Notes: a model not told the origin generated them from the letters alone. DNA of 64,000 nt from Mesorhizobium prunaredense (GCF_900156895.1 NZ_FTPD01000015.1:62001-126000), one strand, 5' to 3'; numbered from the stretch's first letter, positions 17,988 to 27,425 are shown. Program-made: numbers and translations.

Positions 17988-19199
17988 TTGGACCGTCGGG
18001 AAACAGCACGGATACTGGTTGCCGGCAGTGGCCCGGCAGGGCTGATTGCAGCGCTTGGTTTCGCAGACGCCGGCTTTCCCGTGACGCTCGTCGGACCCGA
18101 GGCAAATGGCCAGGACGGCCGCACGACGGCCCTGATGAACCCGGCCCTGAAGATCCTCGAGCGGTTGGGCGTCCTCGATGCGGTGAGGTCCCAGGCCGCA
18201 CCGCTGAAGGCGATGCGCATCGTCGATGCAACCAGCCGGCTGATCCGCAGCCCGGTGGTCACTTTCCGCGCCAGCGAAATTGGCGAGGAGCAGTTCGGGC
18301 TGAATTTACCCAACAGTGCGCTCAACCCCGCACTTGCCAGGGTTGTTGCCGCGCATTCCGGCATCGAATGGCGAAAAGCGATGGTGGAGACCTGGCGCCT
18401 CGAGGGCGACCATGCGCATGCGATCTTGTCTGACGGCAGTGAGATCACAGCATCGCTGGCCGTCGCCGCCGATGGCCGTATGTCGCCGGCCCGTGAGGCT
18501 GCCGGCATCTCGACATCCGCGCGATCCTATCCGCAGGCGGCCTTGGTTCTCAATTTCGGCCACCGCAGCGACCACGCTTTCACCTCAACCGAGTTCCACA
18601 CCGAAACCGGCCCGTTCACCCAGGTTCCCCTGCCCGGCAACCGGTCCAGCCTTGTCTGGGTGGTAGAGCCAGAAACGGCGAAGGAACTCGCCGCACTGGG
18701 CGACGCGGCGCTTTCGATGCGGGTCGAACAGCGGATGCAATCGATGCTGGGCCGAGTTTCCGTCGAACCCGGCCAGCAGATCTACCAGCTTTCCGGCGTG
18801 ACGCCGCGCTGCTTCGCGCGCAACCGGGTGGCACTTGTCGGCGAAGCCGCCCATGTGTTTCCGCCTATCGGCGCGCAAGGTCTCAACCTTGGTGTCAGGG
18901 ATATCGATGATCTAATTGGAATTGCTTGCAAAAACATGGCCGACCCGGGCGCCGTCAAGGCACTCGCAGCCTATGATCTCAAGCGCCGGCCCGACATCCT
19001 GGCGCGCAGCAATGCGGTCAACCTGCTCAACAAGTCGCTGCTCTCGCAGATGCTGCCGGCACAGATGGCGCGCAGTGCTGGCCTTGGCGTGCTCGGGGGC
19101 TTCGCGCCGCTCCGCGCCTTTTTCATGCGCGAGGGGCTGCGGCCGGGCAGTGGTTTTGCGGCGCTCGCCGGCGGCTTAAGGAAACAGATCCGGCGCTAG
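17988..19199 (+). CDS. UbiH/UbiF family FAD-dependent hydroxylase
   Basis: A 403-residue flavoprotein monooxygenase of the ubiquinone-biosynthesis hydroxylase type. It has the dinucleotide motif VAGSGPAGLIAALG near residues 11-24, the DG motif region AVAADGRMSPAREAAG near 160, and the second FAD motif GEAAHVFPPIGAQGLNLGVRD near 285. Such enzymes hydroxylate the aromatic ring of ubiquinone precursors. The apparent start is TTG at 17988 preceded by CGGGAAG; this is an uncommon start codon and no in-frame ATG precedes the FAD motif. Divergent from the DUF2182 operon. Confidence 0.88.
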   Translation: MDRRETARILVAGSGPAGLIAALGFADAGFPVTLVGPEANGQDGRTTALMNPALKILERLGVLDAVRSQAAPLKAMRIVDATSRLIRSPVVTFRASEIGEEQFGLNLPNSALNPALARVVAAHSGIEWRKAMVETWRLEGDHAHAILSDGSEITASLAVAADGRMSPAREAAGISTSARSYPQAALVLNFGHRSDHAFTSTEFHTETGPFTQVPLPGNRSSLVWVVEPETAKELAALGDAALSMRVEQRMQSMLGRVSVEPGQQIYQLSGVTPRCFARNRVALVGEAAHVFPPIGAQGLNLGVRDIDDLIGIACKNMADPGAVKALAAYDLKRRPDILARSNAVNLLNKSLLSQMLPAQMARSAGLGVLGGFAPLRAFFMREGLRPGSGFAALAGGLRKQIRR

Positions 19200-19396
19200 C
19201 ACCGGGCGGACTGGCCCGTAGTTTGGCAGGGCGTCAAGAGTTCGGCATTGAATTCATGCGGCGTCTGCGCCAAATAGGTCAGGTATCAGCCATAAGTCGG
19301 GCTCGATATTTTGAAGCGTAACGCGTAAATTCAAGGTCTTAGAGGGTCTTTGCGCATTCCAGGGACGCGGCACTCTAGGACTTAGTGGTGAGTACC

Positions 19397-19723
19397 ATGA
19401 TGAAAACAGCCAAATTTTCGATCGGACAGGTGGTCCGCCACCGGCTGTTTCCGTTCCGCGGCATCATTTTCGATGTCGACCCGCAATTCGCCAACACCGA
19501 CGAATGGTACGAGGCGATCCCGGCGGATGTGCGGCCGCGCAAGGACCAGCCCTTCTACCACTTGCTCGCCGAGAATTCGGAAACGGAATACATCGCCTAT
19601 GTGTCTGAGCAGAACCTGCTCGAGGACCGCTCTGGCGAACCGGTGCGGCATCCGGAGATCGGCGAGATGTTCGACAAGCGGCCGGACGGGCGCTACGAGC
19701 CGAGACGCCAGTCAAGACATTGA
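19397..19723 (+). CDS. hspQ: Heat shock protein HspQ
   Basis: A 108-residue protein matching the HspQ/YccV family (KFSIGQVVRHRLFPFRGIIF, DEWYEAIP, QPFYHLLAEN, YIAYVSEQNLL). HspQ in enterobacteria is a small heat-induced protein that affects DnaA stability and acts as a specificity factor for Lon; in alphaproteobacteria the role is assumed to be similar. The ATG at 19397 gives the usual N-terminus; a GTG four codons upstream is also possible. The start lies 197 bases after the UbiH-type gene and a strong terminator follows, so it is monocistronic. Confidence 0.93.
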   Translation: MMKTAKFSIGQVVRHRLFPFRGIIFDVDPQFANTDEWYEAIPADVRPRKDQPFYHLLAENSETEYIAYVSEQNLLEDRSGEPVRHPEIGEMFDKRPDGRYEPRRQSRH

Positions 19724-19770
19724 CCTGACGAAAACGCGGGGACCTGACGAAAATCGCGGGGACCTGACGG
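19722..19770. repeat. Tandem repeat downstream of hspQ
   Basis: Two and a half direct copies of a 19-20 base unit (GACCTGACGAAAACGCGGG, then the same with one inserted T, then GACCTGACGG), starting within the hspQ stop codon. Non-coding. Confidence 0.8.
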
Positions 19771-19811
19771 ATTGCGGGCCTGATGGGATCAAGAAATGGC
19801 CGGCCGGAACG

Positions 19812-19839
19812 AAAAAGCGGGGCATGACCCCGCTTTTTT
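19812..19839. terminator. Bidirectional rho-independent terminator
   Basis: AAAAAGCGGGG, loop CATGA, CCCCGCTTTTTT: a strong GC stem flanked by A-run on one side and T-run on the other. It can stop transcripts from both hspQ (plus) and the convergent IalB-like gene (minus). Confidence 0.93.
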
Positions 19840-19891
19840 GTTGGCTTGAGAAATCGTCTCAGTCGCCCATCGTCTTCGCCCCGGGGGGCGA

Positions 19892-20521
19892 TCAGTTGGC
19901 GGTCTTCGCCTTGTCCTGCTCTTCCTTGAGCTTCTTGGCGAAGTCCTGGTTGTTCTTGGCAACGAAATCCTGAAGCTTCTTCTGCCGATCCTCGATGTCC
20001 GACTGCTGCAGCGGCGGCCCGTCGAAGGCGCCGCTGAAGCCAGCCAGCGCGACCTTGATCGGGTTCGGCTGGTTCTGGAAATTGTGTGAGGTCAGCGTCA
20101 GGTTCGAACCCTTCTTGAAGGAGGCGACGAGCTGGTCGGTCAGTGGCACTTCCGCCACGCAGCGGTCGGGGAAGCAGACCACATAGTCGAGCTTCTGCGC
20201 CTTGCCGGTATCGATCTGGAGGCCAATGCCGGGAGGAACCAGGCGACCGCTCGGAACCGTCACCTGGAACACCTTGCGGTTTACCTTGCCCTTCAATTCG
20301 ATCAGGCTGACGCCGGTGACGAGCTGGCCGTTGCCGGCTGTGGTGATGTTCTGGACATTGCAGATGTCGACGTCTTCCTGCTTGGTGCAGGCTTTGAACC
20401 AGCCCTGCGGAATCTGCTGCTGCTGCTGCGCAACAGCAGCGGGAAGCTGTGCGCCCAGAAAGCCGACCACGCCAGCGGCCATGACCGACAGGCGGTACGC
20501 GTTGCTGTTCAGGCTCGTCAT
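19892..20521 (-). CDS. Invasion associated locus B (IalB) family exported protein
   Basis: A 209-residue exported protein with a signal peptide cut near AAVAQ (about residue 33), a Gln-rich start, and the IalB-family core with paired cysteines (ACTKQEDVDICNVQN and VVCFPDRCVAEVPL) and a lysine-rich C-terminal tail (KKLKEEQDKAKTAN). IalB of Bartonella helps erythrocyte invasion; in free-living rhizobia homologues are periplasmic proteins of unknown role. ATG 20521 is preferred to a GTG three codons upstream, because the GAGAGGA sequence would abut the GTG. Ends convergently with hspQ. Confidence 0.9.
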   Translation of the reverse strand: MTSLNSNAYRLSVMAAGVVGFLGAQLPAAVAQQQQQIPQGWFKACTKQEDVDICNVQNITTAGNGQLVTGVSLIELKGKVNRKVFQVTVPSGRLVPPGIGLQIDTGKAQKLDYVVCFPDRCVAEVPLTDQLVASFKKGSNLTLTSHNFQNQPNPIKVALAGFSGAFDGPPLQQSDIEDRQKKLQDFVAKNNQDFAKKLKEEQDKAKTAN

Positions 20522-20753
20522 ATCGTGCACTTCCTCTCAAATGATCCCGGGACCGGCTTCTTCGCGCCGTGTGGTCCAGCTACCTGTTGCCGAAATGAGG
20601 CAACAGAATGACTTCGGACGGCGTGTTACACTGCAAGCGGTGCCGAATCCAGCCCGATACCCGCAATTCTTGAGCCCGCGATTAGCCGGGAGGCGGTCGG
20701 CTCATGTTAGGGTGCGCTCCGAATCATCAAGCCGACCCAGTAAGGAGACGGTC

Positions 20754-22568
20754 ATGGGCCGCGTTCTTGTTTGGCTGATTGCCGCGATTATCACCCTTTC
20801 GCCTCAGCCAGCTTTGTCGGCGCCGAAACACGCGATCGCCATGCAGGGCGAGCCGGCGCTCCCGGCCGACTATGCGCATTTCAACTACGTCAATCCCGAT
20901 GCGCCGAAGGCCGGCAGCATCACCTATTGCGTCGTTGGCAGCTTCGACAATCTCAACCCGTTCATCCTGAAAAGCCTGCGCACGACGGCACGCGGCATCA
21001 TTGACAGGATTTTCGGCAATCTCGTCTTCGAGCCGTTGATGCAGCGCAATGACGATGAGGCCTTCAGTCTTTACGGCCTGCTTGCCGACACTGCCGACAT
21101 GGATCCGGAGCGCAAGAGCATCGAATTCCACCTCGATCCGAGGGCCAAGTGGTCTGATGGCCAACCGGTGACTGCGGAAGACGTGCTGTTCACTTATGAC
21201 GTCTTTACCGAGAAAGGCCGGCCACCCTACAGCGCCCGTATGAGCATGGTCGCCAAACTGGAAAAGACCGGCGACCGCAGCGTGCGCTTTACATTCAACG
21301 ACAAGGCTAATCGCGAGACTCCGTTGGTTATCGCGATGACGCCAATCGTGCCCAAGCACGCTTTCGACAAGGAGACCTTCGACAGGACCACGCTGAAACC
21401 GGTGATCGGCAGCGGCCCCTACACCGTGGTGCACGTGGCGCCTGGCCAACGCATCGTGTTCAAGCGCAACCCAAATTATTGGGGCAAGGACATCCCCGCC
21501 AAGCGCGGTTTCGACAATTACGACCAGATCACCATCGAATATTTCCTCAACGCCAACGCCAAGCTGGAAGCTTTCAAGAAAGGCATCTGCGCTATCGCTG
21601 ACGACAGCGATCCGGTCAAGCGCGAGCGCGATCTCGACTTCCCGGCCTTCCACAAGGGCGACGTGATCGCCGAAACGTTCGACACCGGCATCCCGCCAGT
21701 GGTGACGGGGTTCCTGTTCAACACACGGCTGCAGAAGTTTTCCAATCCGGTGGTTCGACGCGCGCTCGGCATGCTCTACGACTTCGAATGGGCCAACAAG
21801 AACTTGTTTGGCGGCAAGTACATGCGCACCATGAGCTATTGGCAGAATTCCGAGCTGTCGGCACTCGGCCATCCGGCCGGCGACAGGGAAAAGGCGCTGC
21901 TGGCGCCCTACCCGGGTCGTGTGCCAGCCGATGTCATGGACGGCACCTGGCGGCCACCTGTCACCGACGGCACGGGCCAGGACCGCAAGGTGCTGAAAGC
22001 CGCCTTCGACATATTCAAGGGCGCGGGCTATGCCTTGCAGGATGGAGTGATGCTCGATCCCGAGGGGAAACCCTTCGGCTTCGAGATCCTGACCGCCTCC
22101 CAGAACGAGGAGCGCCTTGCCGCCATCTACCAGCGCACGCTTGCGAAGATCGGCATCGATGTCACCATCCGCAGCCTTGACGGCGACCAGATCCAGTCAC
22201 GCAAGCAACGCTTCAATTTCGAGGTGCTGATCGGCGCCAGCGGCTTCGAGAACTCGCTGTCGCCGGGCATCGAGCAGTTCGGGCGCTGGGGATCAGCTGC
22301 CGCCAATGCCGAAGGGTCGTTCAACCTTGCCGGTGTCGCCGATCCGGCAATAGATGCAGCACTCGAGGCGATGGTCGACGCCCGCAGCCGCGAAGATTAT
22401 GTTGCCGCCGTCCGGGTCCTCGACAGGTTGTTGATCTCCGGCCACTACATGGTTCCGATGCAGCACAACACGCAGCAATGGCTCGCCTACTGGAGCTATC
22501 TGGAACATCCGCGAAAGACCCCCATATCCGGTTATCGACTGCCGACATGGTGGCGCAAGCCGAAGTGA
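20754..22568 (+). CDS. Peptide/oligopeptide ABC transporter substrate-binding protein (family 5, YejA-like)
   Basis: A 604-residue exported binding protein with signal peptide (PQPALSAPK, about residue 23). SBP family 5 signatures are clear: KWSDGQPVTAEDVLFTYDVF near residue 126, the GSGPYTVVHVAPGQRIVFKRNPNYWG stretch in two parts, and LGMLYDFEWANKNLFGG. Proteins with the FNYVNPDAPKAG start resemble YejA, which binds peptides. The start is fixed by AAGGAGACGGTC before ATG. No permease or ATPase gene is adjacent, so its transporter partners are elsewhere. A DsbA-family gene follows after 23 bases. Confidence 0.93.
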   Translation: MGRVLVWLIAAIITLSPQPALSAPKHAIAMQGEPALPADYAHFNYVNPDAPKAGSITYCVVGSFDNLNPFILKSLRTTARGIIDRIFGNLVFEPLMQRNDDEAFSLYGLLADTADMDPERKSIEFHLDPRAKWSDGQPVTAEDVLFTYDVFTEKGRPPYSARMSMVAKLEKTGDRSVRFTFNDKANRETPLVIAMTPIVPKHAFDKETFDRTTLKPVIGSGPYTVVHVAPGQRIVFKRNPNYWGKDIPAKRGFDNYDQITIEYFLNANAKLEAFKKGICAIADDSDPVKRERDLDFPAFHKGDVIAETFDTGIPPVVTGFLFNTRLQKFSNPVVRRALGMLYDFEWANKNLFGGKYMRTMSYWQNSELSALGHPAGDREKALLAPYPGRVPADVMDGTWRPPVTDGTGQDRKVLKAAFDIFKGAGYALQDGVMLDPEGKPFGFEILTASQNEERLAAIYQRTLAKIGIDVTIRSLDGDQIQSRKQRFNFEVLIGASGFENSLSPGIEQFGRWGSAAANAEGSFNLAGVADPAIDAALEAMVDARSREDYVAAVRVLDRLLISGHYMVPMQHNTQQWLAYWSYLEHPRKTPISGYRLPTWWRKPK

Positions 22569-22591
22569 CCTCTTCGGGACAGGAGATCAAG

Positions 22592-23272
22592 ATGAGCGAC
22601 GAGAAGTCGATCACCGTCGATGTGGTCTCCGACGTCGTCTGCCCCTGGTGCTTCATCGGCCAGAAGCGGCTCGACAAGGCGATCGCGGCGGCAAACGATG
22701 TCGAGGTGCATATTCGCTGGCGGCCGTTCCAACTCGACCCAACCATCCCGCCCGAAGGCAAGGATCGCCGCGAATACATGATGGCCAAGTTCGGCAGCGA
22801 CGAACGCATTCGCGAGATCCACGCCCGCATCGAGCCATTGGGCGAAGCCGAGGGCATCAACTTCGCCTTCGCCGCCATCAAGGTTGCGCCCAACACGCTG
22901 GACGCGCACCGCGTCATCCGCTGGGCTGGTGCCGCCGGCGAGGTCATGCAGAACCGGCTGGTGCGACGCCTGTTCCAGTTGAATTTCGAGGAAGGCGCCG
23001 ATCTCGGCGACCATGCCGTTCTGATCAACGCCGCCCGCGAGGCCGGCATGGATGCGTCCATCGTCGAGACGCTTTTGCCGACGGACGCCGATGTCGAGGC
23101 GGTGCGCACCGAAATCGCCACCGCTTCGCGCATGGGCATCACGGGCGTGCCGTGCTTTCTGCTTGAGGGCAAATATGCGGTGATGGGCGCGCAAGACGTT
23201 GACACGCTCACCGACGCCATTCGCCAGGTTGCGGCGGCGAAGGCGCGGGGCGAGTTGGAGAAAGCGAACTGA
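22592..23272 (+). CDS. DsbA family oxidoreductase, FrnE type
   Basis: A 226-residue thioredoxin-fold protein with the active site CPWC at residues 17-20 and the FrnE/2-hydroxychromene-isomerase-like features RPFQLDP and GITGVPCFLLEGKYAVMGAQ (cis-Pro before the second thiol-fold strand). No signal peptide, so it acts in the cytosol. FrnE of Deinococcus is a disulfide isomerase linked to oxidative stress. ATG 22592 follows AGGAGATCAAG. Probably co-transcribed with the peptide-binding protein gene 23 bases upstream. Confidence 0.92.
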   Translation: MSDEKSITVDVVSDVVCPWCFIGQKRLDKAIAAANDVEVHIRWRPFQLDPTIPPEGKDRREYMMAKFGSDERIREIHARIEPLGEAEGINFAFAAIKVAPNTLDAHRVIRWAGAAGEVMQNRLVRRLFQLNFEEGADLGDHAVLINAAREAGMDASIVETLLPTDADVEAVRTEIATASRMGITGVPCFLLEGKYAVMGAQDVDTLTDAIRQVAAAKARGELEKAN

Positions 23273-23656
23273 TAGACGCCATTCCATAGGCGCGTTTGGC
23301 GACATCGCCACAGCAGCCAACGCCCTCCGGTCACTTTCCGGTCGATATGGCAACAAGGATGACGGCGCGTCTTTGCGTTGATTCGTCTTCTGCAGCTTAG
23401 AAATCGGCTGATCGACCACGCTCTTGCCTCACAAAACTGTGCAAAAAGCTTTCCCTTGGGGAAGATGCTGACGCTTGCATACGTGAACCAGCAACTCATT
23501 GAAATTATAGAGACAATATGAGTAGAGAACGACACCGCATGGCGCTGCCGCTGTTGCTTAATGGCAACGGCCAGGGGTTCAAACCTCCACAGCCTGAGAA
23601 AAGATAATGGAAAATGATCAATTGGTGTTACTGTCTGTAACAAAACTAAAAGAGGT
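23273..23656. other. Intergenic region, 384 bases, AT-richer
   Basis: No supported gene. The part from about 23440 to 23650 is visibly richer in A and T than the surroundings and probably holds the promoter of the BclA-like transporter gene. A 29-codon frame at 23518-23607 is present but has no support beyond a start and stop. Confidence 0.4.
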
Positions 23657-25666
23657 TTGGGCGGGATTGTGATTCGGGTCGGCAGACCAGGGCAACATTC
23701 AATATCGGAAAAATGGCTCCGCGGTGCCGCAAGGCCGCCGCTCCTGACACCAGTTTCCTCGATGCGCAGCTTCTGGGGACTGATGCGGGCCTACTGGTTC
23801 TCGGATCGCTGGGTGGAGGCCTGGACGCTGACGCTGGTCATCGCGCTGTTTACCGCGCTCTCCAGCAAGGCTGGCGTCTGGTTCGCCGAAGCATCCGGGG
23901 AACTGGTCAACTCGATCGCCTTCTACCATGACGCCGCGAACACCACGCCGCTCGCATCGCTGCTCACCAACGCCGGCGTTCTCATCCTTCTGGTCGTGCT
24001 CAAGGACGCGGGCTTTACCGGCATCCGCACTTTTGTTTCCGCGACGCTGCATCGCAAATGGCGCGGTTGGCTGGACAGCCGTTTCAACGCAGCGCTTCTC
24101 GACACCAATCACACGCATTTCCATGCCCAGCACGGTTCCTCCGGCGCTGCTGCTCCCGACAACATCGACCAGCGCGTCCAGGAGTCGATCAAGGACATGA
24201 CCGGCGGTGCCATCGGCCTCGCCATGGGGGTGATGGCTGTCGCCACATCGCTTTATTTCGTCGGCCGCAAACTGCTTGAAACCTCGGCAGAGGTGAAAGG
24301 GCTGGAGTTCCTCGGCAGCTATGGCAGCGCGGTCCTGGCTTTCCTGGCGGTCGCCATTTACGTGCCGCTGAACACCTGGATCGCGGTGAAGCTCGGCAGG
24401 TTGCTGGAACGGCTCAACATCCGGATGCAGCAATCCGAAGGCAGTTATCGCGGCGAACTGACCACGTTCCTGCGCCGCAGTTTCCACGTCGCCGCCTCAC
24501 AGGGCGAGAATGTGCAAAAGACGATGCACGACCGGCTTTATGTCGACATCGACCGCACCTGGGCAAGGCTGAACATCGTCAACACCAGCTACCGTTCTTT
24601 CGAGCTGGTCTACAATTTCATCGGCGCCCGCATTGTCGCCTATGCGCCGGGCCTGGTGCCCTACATCCACAACCGTTTCGACCTCAAGGGCTACATAACC
24701 GGCTCCGAGATGGTCAACTCGCTCATCAGTCAATGTTCATGGTTCATCCATGTCATGCCTTCCATTGCGGCGCTGCGCGCCAACAGCCAACGCGTGACCG
24801 AACTCGCCAACGCGATCGAAAACGTCCAACACCCGCAGGAATTCTACAGTCTCACCGGTTGTTCCGATTTCCGCTACGACCGTCAGAACCCGGTTTTCGG
24901 CTTGACCATCCAGAAGCTCGAACTGACCCATCAGGGCGAGGACGCCACGCCCTTCCTGAGCGCCGCGAATTTGCGCTTCCGGCGTGGCGAGTGGACGTTC
25001 CTGAAGGGCGAATCCGGCTGCGGCAAGACATCGCTGATCAAGGCGATCAACGGTCTGTGGCCCTATGGCCGCGGCTCCATCGTCTTCCCGGAAGGGGTCG
25101 AGAGTTTCTATGCCGCCCAGGAGGTCAAGCTGCAGCAGGTCTCGCTGAAGCAACTGGTCTGCCTGCCCGGTTCAGAGCGCGATCACACCGACGCCCAGGT
25201 TGCATCGGCTCTGCACAAAGCCGGCCTTGGCGATTTCATCGAACACATGGCCGATGAAAGCCGTGACGGAATGAGCTGGGACCAGGTGCTTTCGGGCGGC
25301 CAGAAACAGAAGCTGGTTGTCGCTCGTATCGTGCTGCAGCAGCCGGGGCTGCTGTTCCTCGATGAGGCGACCGGGGCGCTCGATCCGGAAGGGAAGATTG
25401 CCTTCCATCAAGCGATCAAGGACAATTGTCCAGATGTCACGGTGATCTCGATCATGCACGAGGCCGTGCCGCCAAGGTCGCTTTCAGGCGCCGAATTCTA
25501 CCACAGCATCGTTGCCATCGCGGATGGCGTCGCGACCAAAAAGCCGCTGGCGCCGAGCCTGCCGGTCGCGCTCACCACCATCCTCGCGCACCCCAGGCCA
25601 GTCGAGGAAACAAGGCCGGTCGAGGAAAGATGGCTGCGCTTCCCTCGCCGCATCAGGCAGAAATAA
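23657..25666 (+). CDS. SbmA/BacA-like peptide ABC transporter with fused ATPase (BclA/YddA type)
   Basis: A protein of up to 669 residues. The N-terminal half is an SbmA/BacA-type membrane domain (ABC_membrane_2) with about six helices; the C-terminal domain is an ATPase with Walker A GESGCGKTSL, signature LSGGQKQKL and Walker B LLFLDEATGAL. Bradyrhizobium BclA has this architecture and imports antimicrobial and NCR peptides, which is needed for bacteroid differentiation in some legumes; the same role here is inference. The start is uncertain: TTG 23657 and GTG 23669 lie upstream, while ATG 23762 (MRSFWGLMRA) fits homologous starts well. It stands alone and ends directly at a repeat element. 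Confidence 0.9.
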   Translation: MGGIVIRVGRPGQHSISEKWLRGAARPPLLTPVSSMRSFWGLMRAYWFSDRWVEAWTLTLVIALFTALSSKAGVWFAEASGELVNSIAFYHDAANTTPLASLLTNAGVLILLVVLKDAGFTGIRTFVSATLHRKWRGWLDSRFNAALLDTNHTHFHAQHGSSGAAAPDNIDQRVQESIKDMTGGAIGLAMGVMAVATSLYFVGRKLLETSAEVKGLEFLGSYGSAVLAFLAVAIYVPLNTWIAVKLGRLLERLNIRMQQSEGSYRGELTTFLRRSFHVAASQGENVQKTMHDRLYVDIDRTWARLNIVNTSYRSFELVYNFIGARIVAYAPGLVPYIHNRFDLKGYITGSEMVNSLISQCSWFIHVMPSIAALRANSQRVTELANAIENVQHPQEFYSLTGCSDFRYDRQNPVFGLTIQKLELTHQGEDATPFLSAANLRFRRGEWTFLKGESGCGKTSLIKAINGLWPYGRGSIVFPEGVESFYAAQEVKLQQVSLKQLVCLPGSERDHTDAQVASALHKAGLGDFIEHMADESRDGMSWDQVLSGGQKQKLVVARIVLQQPGLLFLDEATGALDPEGKIAFHQAIKDNCPDVTVISIMHEAVPPRSLSGAEFYHSIVAIADGVATKKPLAPSLPVALTTILAHPRPVEETRPVEERWLRFPRRIRQK

Positions 25667-25804
25667 TGCATGTCGCGCAAAAGCATGCCCTCGGGCCTGA
25701 CCCTGGGCCTGACCCGAGGGTGTGCAGCGGTTTTGCGATGACGGCATGCATGAAACAACAACCTAAAGCTCGTCGCATGAGGCCGGTCAACACGACGCGC
25801 TTTA
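25667..25804. repeat. Dispersed double-hairpin repeat, copy 1
   Basis: Begins one base after the transporter stop with TGCATGTCGCGCAAAA, continues to GTGTGCAGCGGTTTTGCGAT and ACAACAACCTAAAG, and ends with CGACGCGCTTTA. The same blocks recur at 58955-59057. Copy 1 holds an additional nested palindrome in the first loop (CCCTCGGG ... CCCGAGGG, about 25688-25720). The terminal arms (TAAAGCTCGTCG and CGACGCGCTTTA) form a hairpin. Non-coding intergenic repeat. Confidence 0.8.
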
Positions 25805-25927
25805 GCGGCGAACAGGATATCGTTGCCCAGTGTCGCATCGGATTGGTAATCTAAAATTGCGGTCGAGTGGCGCTGCACCATTGCCTGCGTGCATGGATGC
25901 TCCGTTGGTGACGATACGGGCAAAACG

Positions 25928-27316
25928 TCAGGCGCGCTCGCCGTCGCTCACCCGGTAGGTCGGCTTGTACATGGTGACGAGTTCTTCCGCCGCGGTCGGG
26001 TGCACGGCCATCGTGCGGTCGAAGTCATCCTTGGTCAGCCCGGCCTTCAGCGGAATGCCGAGAAGCTGCGCCATCTCGCCGGCATCAGGCCCGAGGATAT
26101 GGGCGCCGAGCACCTTTTTCGAGGCGCCGTCCACCACCAGCTTCATCAGCATCTTTTCGTCGCGGCCCGACAGCGTGTTGCGCATCGGCCGGAAGGTGGC
26201 GCGGTAGATCTCAACCTCGGAAAAACGCTTTATGGCCTCGTCTTCCGACAGGCCGACCGTGCCGATCTCGGGCTGCGAGAACACCGCGGTGGCGATCGTT
26301 TCATGGTCGGGCGCGGTCGGGTTGCCCTTGAAGGCGGTCTCGACGAAACACATCGCCTCATGGATCGCCACCGGCGTCAATTGCACGCGGTTGGTGACGT
26401 CGCCGATCGCCCAGATGTTGTCGATGCTGGTGCGCGAATATTGGTCCACATGGATAGCGCCGGTCCTGGTCATCTCGATGCCGACGCCCTCAAGCCCCAT
26501 GTTTTCGGTGTTGGGCAGACGCCCGATCGCGAGCATGACCTGATCGACCGTCAGCACCTTTCCACCGGTGACGACAGCGTCGAGGCGCCCGTCGGGACGC
26601 TTCCTGACCCATTCGGATACGGCATGGCAGAGGATTCTTATCCCCTTCTTTTCCATCGTCTCGTGCAGCATGCGCCTGAGATCCATGTCGAAGCGGGAGA
26701 GGATCTCCTTGCCGCGATAGACCAGCGTTGTGTCGACGCCGAGGCCGTGAAAGATGTTGGCGAATTCGACGGCAATATAGCCGCCGCCCTCGATCATGAT
26801 CGCGTCAGGCAATTCCTTGAGATCGAAGGCCTCGTTGGAAAAGATACAATGCTCATGGCCGGGCAGAGCCGGGTGCGGTGTCGGGCGGCCGCCGGTGGCG
26901 ATGAGAATCTGGTCGGCGGTGACGGTGCGGTCCTCGCCGAGAAGATGCACCCCATGCGGATCGACCAGCATGGCGCGCGACTGAAACGTCTCGCCGCCGG
27001 CGCCTTGGACATTTTTCCTGTAGATGGCTTCCAGCCGGCTGATCTCGCGATCCTTGTTGGCAACCAGTGTCTGCCAGTCGAAGCTCGCCTGCGGCACGGT
27101 CCAGCCATAACCTGCGGCGTCGGCAAAATGTTCGGGAAATTGCGAGGCATAGACATAGAGCTTCTTCGGCACGCAGCCGCGAATGACGCAGGTGCCGCCA
27201 TAGCGGTATTCCTCGGCAATGCCGACGCGCTTGCCGAGTGCCGCCGCCACGCGCGCCGCCCTCACCCCGCCGGAGCCGCCGCCGATGACGAAAAGATCGT
27301 AGTCATAGACGGCCAT
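25928..27316 (-). CDS. gor: Glutathione-disulfide reductase
   Basis: A 462-residue cytosolic FAD enzyme that reduces oxidised glutathione with NADPH. Visible are the FAD motif LFVIGGGSGGVRAARVAA, the redox-active disulfide in GGTCVIRGCVPKK (Cys43 and Cys48), the NADPH-domain motif EGGGYIAVEFANIFHGLG, and the C-terminal catalytic His in VHPTAAEELV. Length is normal for the family. It lies 145 bases downstream of the DUF2059 gene, separated from it by a probable terminator, so it is likely transcribed alone. Confidence 0.95.
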   Translation of the reverse strand: MAVYDYDLFVIGGGSGGVRAARVAAALGKRVGIAEEYRYGGTCVIRGCVPKKLYVYASQFPEHFADAAGYGWTVPQASFDWQTLVANKDREISRLEAIYRKNVQGAGGETFQSRAMLVDPHGVHLLGEDRTVTADQILIATGGRPTPHPALPGHEHCIFSNEAFDLKELPDAIMIEGGGYIAVEFANIFHGLGVDTTLVYRGKEILSRFDMDLRRMLHETMEKKGIRILCHAVSEWVRKRPDGRLDAVVTGGKVLTVDQVMLAIGRLPNTENMGLEGVGIEMTRTGAIHVDQYSRTSIDNIWAIGDVTNRVQLTPVAIHEAMCFVETAFKGNPTAPDHETIATAVFSQPEIGTVGLSEDEAIKRFSEVEIYRATFRPMRNTLSGRDEKMLMKLVVDGASKKVLGAHILGPDAGEMAQLLGIPLKAGLTKDDFDRTMAVHPTAAEELVTMYKPTYRVSDGERA

Positions 27317-27375
27317 GGCGCGGCTCCTTGCCCTTCAAAATGTCCGAGACAGGTAGGCTGCAAACCACCAAAAGA

Positions 27376-27425
27376 AAAGCCCGGACGCCGCGCATCCTGT
27401 CGGACGCGCAACGGAGGCGGGCTTT
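27376..27425 (-). terminator. Probable terminator after the DUF2059 gene
   Basis: Arms AAAGCCCG (27376-27383) and CGGGCTTT (27418-27425) around a GC-rich loop that can itself fold. Read on the minus strand the stem ends in CGGGCTTTTCTTTTGG, a T-rich tail. It would end the rpiA-DUF2059 transcript 37 bases after the stop. Confidence 0.6.

Noticed and set aside
23518..23607. 29-codon frame in the gap before the BclA-like gene
   Set aside because: No ribosome site of quality, no similarity, length compatible with chance.
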